Assembly (NCBI RefSeq): GCF_900659615.1
Contig: NZ_CAACUY010000086.1
Location: 1-33,913 of the forward strand
From: Actinomadura fibrosa
GTDB taxonomy: Bacteria; Actinomycetota; Actinomycetes; Streptosporangiales; Streptosporangiaceae
Reading direction: 5' to 3'
DNA: 33,913 nucleotides
Position 1 is the first letter of the stretch; the number at the start of each line of letters is the position of its first letter. Shown piece after piece: positions 30,896-33,913 of the stretch. The translations under genes and the position numbers were made by a program. The notes under the pieces were generated by a model. It was not told the origin of the DNA. It searched no databases and saw nothing but the letters and a program-made list of their open reading frames with translations.

Positions 30896-32179
30896 TCAGC
30901 CGGTGGTGCCGGTCCAGCCGGCGGGAATGTGCGCGATGCGGACCCGCTGCGGGTGGTCGCCGACGGGCACCGACACGGTCTTCTGGCCGGTGGCGAAGCT
31001 GATTGCGGTCACCTGGTCGGCGCCGCTCTCGGAGATGACGCAGGACTTCCCGTCGCCGCTCACGGTCGCCCAGTAGGGCTTGGAGGCGCTGACGAGCGGC
31101 CCCTCCTGGAGGGTGGCACGGTTGACGACGGTGGCGTAGTCGTCCATGGTCCCGGCGACGCAGAGCTTGTCGCCGCCGGGGCTCATCGACAGGCCGTGGT
31201 GGCGGGAGTCGTTGACGAACGTGGTGCGGTCGTCGCTGGTCGCGGGGTTCTTCGGCAGCGTCTTGACCCGGGTGATCTTGTCGGTGGCGACGTCGTACTC
31301 CACGAGGCCGTTGAAGTAGGAGACCTGGAAGTACAGCTTGCCGTAGTCGGGGCTGAAGACCGCCGGGCGGACGGCGTTCGACAGGTCCGTGCGGCCGAAG
31401 GCGTCCAGCCGCGAGCGCATGTCGATGGTCCTGACGACCTTGTAGGTGGAGGCGTCGGCGATGGTGATGTGCCGGTCGCCCTTGAGGAAGTCCTGCCAGG
31501 GCGCGTCGAGATCGTTGTTGACCTCGCCGATCGACATGTTCCAGATCTTCCCGTCCGGCGTGAAGACGTTCTCGTGCGGCTTGGCGCCGGTGGCGAACGA
31601 GCCGAGCTGCCTGCCGGTGTTGATGTCGAGCACGTAGACGCTGTTGGACAGCGACGACGAGACCGCAACCCTGGTGCCGTCGGGGGACAGGGCCATGTGG
31701 TCCGAGCGGTAGCCGGAGACCGGGAACCGCCACTTCACCTTGCCGGTCGCCAGGTCGATGGAGACGACGTCGCCGAAGCTCGGCCGGGAGGCGACCAGGG
31801 CGGTGCCGTCGGGGGTGGAGTACATGTCGTCCACGAACTGGTCGTGGCCCTCGCCCGCGGTCAGGCGGATGCCGAGGAAGACGGCCAGGTTGGCCGGGTT
31901 GAGGTAGATCGCGGCCAGCCGCTGGTCCTTGTCGGGGATGACGTTGATCCGGCCGATCTTGTGGAAGTCGCCGCTGGGCGCGATGACGTCGGCGGTGCCC
32001 TCCCAGTTGTTGCCGACGAACATCACCTCCTGGAGGGCGGGCGCCGCGTGCGCGGTGCCCGCGGAGGCGACGGCGGGCGCGACGGCGCCGGCGGCCAGGA
32101 CGGCCGCGGCGGCGATCGTCCGCAGCCGCCGGAACCGGCGGGCGGGGGTGTTCGGGGCAGGGGTGGGTGCAGCGTGCAT
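30896..32179 (-). CDS. Secreted YVTN/YncE-like beta-propeller protein
   Basis: The protein has 427 residues. A Sec signal peptide with twin-Arg-like charges (RRFRRLRTIAAAAVLAAGAVAPAVASA) ends near AHA-AP, about residue 46. The mature part shows seven-blade-type propeller repeats: DMYSTPDGTALVASRPSFGDVVSIDLATGKV, MALSPDGTRVAVSSSLSNSVYVLDINTGR, and WATVSGDGKSCVISESGADQVTAISFATGQ. No catalytic residues are evident; such proteins act as surface binding scaffolds or as quinoprotein-like enzymes. ATG 32179 has GGAGAG upstream. The divergent TetR gene and the 30-bp palindrome between them suggest it is regulated by that protein. It ends next to the strong terminator. Confidence 0.82.
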   Translation of the reverse strand: MHAAPTPAPNTPARRFRRLRTIAAAAVLAAGAVAPAVASAGTAHAAPALQEVMFVGNNWEGTADVIAPSGDFHKIGRINVIPDKDQRLAAIYLNPANLAVFLGIRLTAGEGHDQFVDDMYSTPDGTALVASRPSFGDVVSIDLATGKVKWRFPVSGYRSDHMALSPDGTRVAVSSSLSNSVYVLDINTGRQLGSFATGAKPHENVFTPDGKIWNMSIGEVNNDLDAPWQDFLKGDRHITIADASTYKVVRTIDMRSRLDAFGRTDLSNAVRPAVFSPDYGKLYFQVSYFNGLVEYDVATDKITRVKTLPKNPATSDDRTTFVNDSRHHGLSMSPGGDKLCVAGTMDDYATVVNRATLQEGPLVSASKPYWATVSGDGKSCVISESGADQVTAISFATGQKTVSVPVGDHPQRVRIAHIPAGWTGTTG

Positions 32180-32290
32180 GTTCGCTCTCCAGGGGGGTGG
32201 GTGCCCGGAACGGGCGGGGAACGTGAAGCTGCTCTGCGTTCGGGCCGGCGCTCGGCGTGGAGCGCGGGGACGCCTTCCGCACGGACCCGC

Positions 32291-32320
32291 AAAATCTGAA
32301 TAAGGCCTTATTCAGATTTT
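32291..32320. promoter_or_regulatory. Perfect 30-bp palindrome, candidate TetR operator
   Basis: The half-site AAAATCTGAATAAGG is followed directly by its exact reverse complement (center at 32305/32306). It is an A/T-rich island in very GC-rich DNA, located between the divergent propeller and TetR genes, 111 bp from one start and 83 bp from the other. Such long perfect symmetry is typical of operators bound by one or two dimers. Hairpin formation in RNA would also be possible, but its intergenic position far upstream of both starts favours an operator. Confidence 0.8.
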
Positions 32321-32403
32321 GGTTACTGGATAGTAGGCAGGGGTCGGCGGAGGGCGCAAGACCTGTAAGGGACGATTGTCGACATCACCAGGTGGGGGGT
32401 GCG

Positions 32404-33048
32404 GTGCCAGGAAGGATCACCCCGGCGGAGGGCCGGTACGGCGGCAGGGACGCGGCCGAGCGGCGGGCGGAGCGGCGCGAGCGGTTCCGCGAGGCGGGCC
32501 TGGAGCTGTTCGGCGCCGGGCCGGGATACCGGGCGACCAGGCTCGGGGACCTGTGCAAGGCGGCCGGGCTGTCGACCCGCCAGTTCTACGAGGAGTACCG
32601 CACGCTGGAGGACCTGCTCGCCAGCCTCCACCTGTACGTCAACGACGTCGCCGCGAAGGCCGTCCTCGACGTGCTGCCCGACGTCCGGGACCTCCCCGCG
32701 CCGGAGCGGATCACCGCGTACGTGCACGCCTACGTCAGGGGCGCCACCGGTGACATGCGCCATGCCCGGATCGCCTACGTCGAGGTCGTCGGGGTCAGCC
32801 CCCGCATGGACCGCCAGCGCCTCGAACGCCGCGCCGTCTGGATCGACCTCGTGAGCCGGGTGGCGGACGAGGCCGTCGCGCGCGGCGAGGCGCCCCCGGG
32901 CAACTACCGCATCGCCGCCGCGGGCCTGATCGGCGCCGTGAACGGGCTGATGCACGACTGGGTCGTCGGATGGGTCGACGCCACCCTGGAGGAGATCGCC
33001 GACGAGCTCCTCCAGATCATCCTCGGCAGATACAAGATCACCATCTGA
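32404..33048 (+). CDS. TetR/AcrR family regulator next to 30-bp palindrome
   Basis: The protein has 214 residues. Its N-terminal HTH reads RRERFREAGLELFGAGPGYRATRLGDLCKAAGLSTRQFYEEYRTLEDLLASL, about residues 22-73; FYEEYRTLEDLL is the usual helix-3/4 signature (Y-x-x-F/Y variant). The C-terminal domain is helical and diverse, so the ligand cannot be guessed. GTG 32404 has GGTGGGGGG upstream; the longer frame up to 32257 reads through the palindrome and is excluded. It likely represses the divergent propeller gene. It is convergent with the next TetR gene, only 5 bases apart, with a terminator stem over both stop codons. Confidence 0.86.
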   Translation: MPGRITPAEGRYGGRDAAERRAERRERFREAGLELFGAGPGYRATRLGDLCKAAGLSTRQFYEEYRTLEDLLASLHLYVNDVAAKAVLDVLPDVRDLPAPERITAYVHAYVRGATGDMRHARIAYVEVVGVSPRMDRQRLERRAVWIDLVSRVADEAVARGEAPPGNYRIAAAGLIGAVNGLMHDWVVGWVDATLEEIADELLQIILGRYKITI

Positions 33049-33064
33049 GCTCCTCAGGTGGTGA
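33038..33064. terminator. Bidirectional terminator over two convergent stops
   Basis: A 12-bp stem (33038-33049 with 33053-33064, one G-U pair, loop CTC) overlaps the stop codons of the two convergent TetR genes. It reads equally well on both strands and leaves no room for any other element in the 5-bp gap. Confidence 0.65.
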
Positions 33065-33671
33065 GGAGGTCGATGGTCCGCGGGTCGAGGCCGATGGCGG
33101 GGTCGGCTTCGGCCGCGGCGCGCAGCGCGGCGGCCAGGGTCGCCGCCGCGAGCGCCACCAGCGTGCCGCGGGGCAGGTCGCGGTGCCGCAGCTGGTCGAT
33201 GATCATCTCGTCGAGGCAGCCGACCCAGCCGCACATCGCGGTGCGCAGGACGGGCCGCACCGGGTCCGGGGCGCCGAGCGCGTCCAGCAGCCGCCGGGCG
33301 CCCTGCCAGCGCAGGTCCTCGACGATGGCGCGCACCTCGGGGTCGGAGCCGTTGCCGGCGCGCATGACCGCGAGGAACCCGGCGGCGTTCTCCTGCATGA
33401 AGGCGATGTGCCGGTCGAGTGCGCCGCGCAGCCGCTCGCCCGGCGTGCCGTCGCCCGGCGCGGTGTCGTGGACGGCCCTCAGCCGGTCGGCGGCGGCGGC
33501 GATCGTCGCCAGGTACAGCCCGCGCTTGTTGCCGAAATGGTGCGCGATCAGCCCGTAGGCGACGCCCGCCCGCGCGGCGATCTCGGTGGTGGTGATCTCG
33601 TCGTAGGCGCGGTCGGCGAACAGGCCGGCGGCGGCCTCGATGAGCAGCCGGCGGCGGTCGGGCCGGGTCAT
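33054..33671 (-). CDS. TetR/AcrR family regulator divergent from SDR gene
   Basis: The protein has 205 residues. The HTH is RRLLIEAAAGLFADRAYDEITTTEIAARAGVAYGLIAHHFGNKRGLYLATI, about residues 6-56; AHHFGNKRGLY matches the TetR helix-4 pattern. The helical C-terminal domain (AALDRHIAFMQENAAGFLAVMRAG, DEMIIDQLRHR) recalls QacR/KstR2-like regulators of lipid or steroid metabolism, but this is weak. ATG 33671 has GGAGG 9 bases upstream. The divergent SDR gene and the 17-bp palindrome at its promoter suggest it represses that gene. Confidence 0.87.
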   Translation of the reverse strand: MTRPDRRRLLIEAAAGLFADRAYDEITTTEIAARAGVAYGLIAHHFGNKRGLYLATIAAAADRLRAVHDTAPGDGTPGERLRGALDRHIAFMQENAAGFLAVMRAGNGSDPEVRAIVEDLRWQGARRLLDALGAPDPVRPVLRTAMCGWVGCLDEMIIDQLRHRDLPRGTLVALAAATLAAALRAAAEADPAIGLDPRTIDLLTT

Positions 33672-33689
33672 CGGCGGGTTCCTCCAGGG

Positions 33690-33719
33690 TTGACGCGTCC
33701 GCGGGGACGTGTCTAGCCT
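33690..33719 (+). promoter_or_regulatory. Candidate promoter of the SDR gene
   Basis: TTGACG (33690-33695) and TAGCCT (33714-33719) are separated by 18 bases, a common housekeeping promoter pattern in actinobacteria. The transcript start would be near 33726, at the edge of the palindrome, so a bound repressor would block initiation. Confidence 0.5.
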
Positions 33720-33726
33720 CGCAAAC

Positions 33727-33743
33727 TGACTGATAATCAGTCA
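33727..33743. promoter_or_regulatory. Perfect 17-bp palindrome, candidate TetR operator
   Basis: TGACTGAT-A-ATCAGTCA is fully symmetric around 33735 and sits 15 bases before the SDR start codon, just downstream of a TTGACG/TAGCCT promoter. It contains GATAAT, which could itself act as a -10 box. It is the natural target for the divergent TetR protein. Confidence 0.75.
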
Positions 33744-33758
33744 ACTTGGGGAGGTCCG

Positions 33759-33913
33759 ATGGCCTGTTTCGACTTGGCCGGGGCTCCGGTGCTGCTGACC
33801 GGGGCGTCCAGCGGGATCGGCCGCGCGCTCGCGTTCGCGCTGGCCGGGCGAGGGGCGCGGCTGGCGATCGCCGCGCGGCGCCGGGCGGCGCTGGAGGAGG
33901 TCGCCGACCGGAT
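33759..33913 (+). CDS. Short-chain dehydrogenase/reductase, 3'-truncated
   Basis: About 51 residues are present before the window ends. They hold the Rossmann beta-1/alpha-1 motif with TGASSGIG (residues about 14-21) followed by RALAFALAGRGARLAIAARR, the classical SDR N terminus with an Arg pair suggesting NADP preference. ATG 33759 has GGGGAGG 5 bases upstream. The catalytic Ser-Tyr-Lys part lies outside the window. The regulator and palindrome upstream indicate inducible expression. Confidence 0.85.
   Translation, partial: MACFDLAGAPVLLTGASSGIGRALAFALAGRGARLAIAARRRAALEEVADR

Noticed and set aside
32257..32403. Upstream extension of the TetR frame through the palindrome
   Set aside because: It would translate the operator palindrome. 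GTG 32404 has the ribosome binding site and gives a normal TetR length.

Overview
The window is very GC-rich throughout, with codon third positions almost all G or C, frequent GTG and some TTG starts, and GTGA/ATGA stop-start overlaps. Together with a PknB-type Ser/Thr kinase, a PPOX/F420-type flavin-split-barrel protein and DUF4082 surface proteins, this points to a filamentous actinomycete, most likely Streptosporangiales (Actinomadura/Thermomonospora-like). The genus is an inference from style, not from a marker gene. No rRNA, tRNA, CRISPR array or transposase was seen.

Bases 1 to about 24,490 form an exopolysaccharide or capsule locus of the Wzx/Wzy type. The left plus-strand part holds the 3' end of a TolB-like propeller gene, a SAM methyltransferase, an alpha/alpha-barrel-like protein and a WecG/TagA glycosyltransferase. 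Next come two divergent Wzz-like chain-length proteins and a Wzy/O-antigen-ligase-like polymerase. A 15-kb minus-strand operon (about 21,890 down to 6,850) then runs: a giant secreted protein (N,N-dimethylformamidase-like domain, Ig domains, four DUF4082 modules), a Gfo/Idh/MocA sugar dehydrogenase, an NAD sugar epimerase, a glycosyltransferase, a DegT aminotransferase, a GT4 glycosyltransferase, a Wzx flippase, a NeuD-type acyltransferase, a second DegT aminotransferase and a beta-helix lipoprotein. Seven successive junctions overlap or touch, so translational coupling is likely. To its right lie a WlbB/WbpD-type N-acyltransferase and two GT2 glycosyltransferases. The dehydrogenase, aminotransferases and acyltransferases fit synthesis of N-acylated amino (possibly 2,3-diamino) sugars. 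Five glycosyltransferases would assemble the repeat unit, Wzx would export it, Wzy would polymerise it and the Wzz pair would set its length. An initiating phosphoglycosyltransferase and a BY-kinase are not in the window.

Bases 24,600 to 33,913 are unrelated accessory and regulatory genes: a DHA2-type MFS exporter divergent from a TetR regulator; a cupin; a Ser/Thr kinase with an extracytoplasmic domain; a probably frameshifted membrane protein with a Pro/Thr/Asp tail; a PPOX-family protein; a secreted YVTN-like beta-propeller divergent from a TetR gene with a perfect 30-bp palindrome between them; and another TetR gene divergent from the start of an SDR gene over a perfect 17-bp palindrome. 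Two strong stem-loops separate convergent pairs.

The points most worth a second look are the giant DMF/DUF4082 protein inside a polysaccharide operon with a possible 7-codon coupling peptide, the frame switch near 30,000, the three putative TetR operators, and the unplaced alpha/alpha-barrel-like protein.
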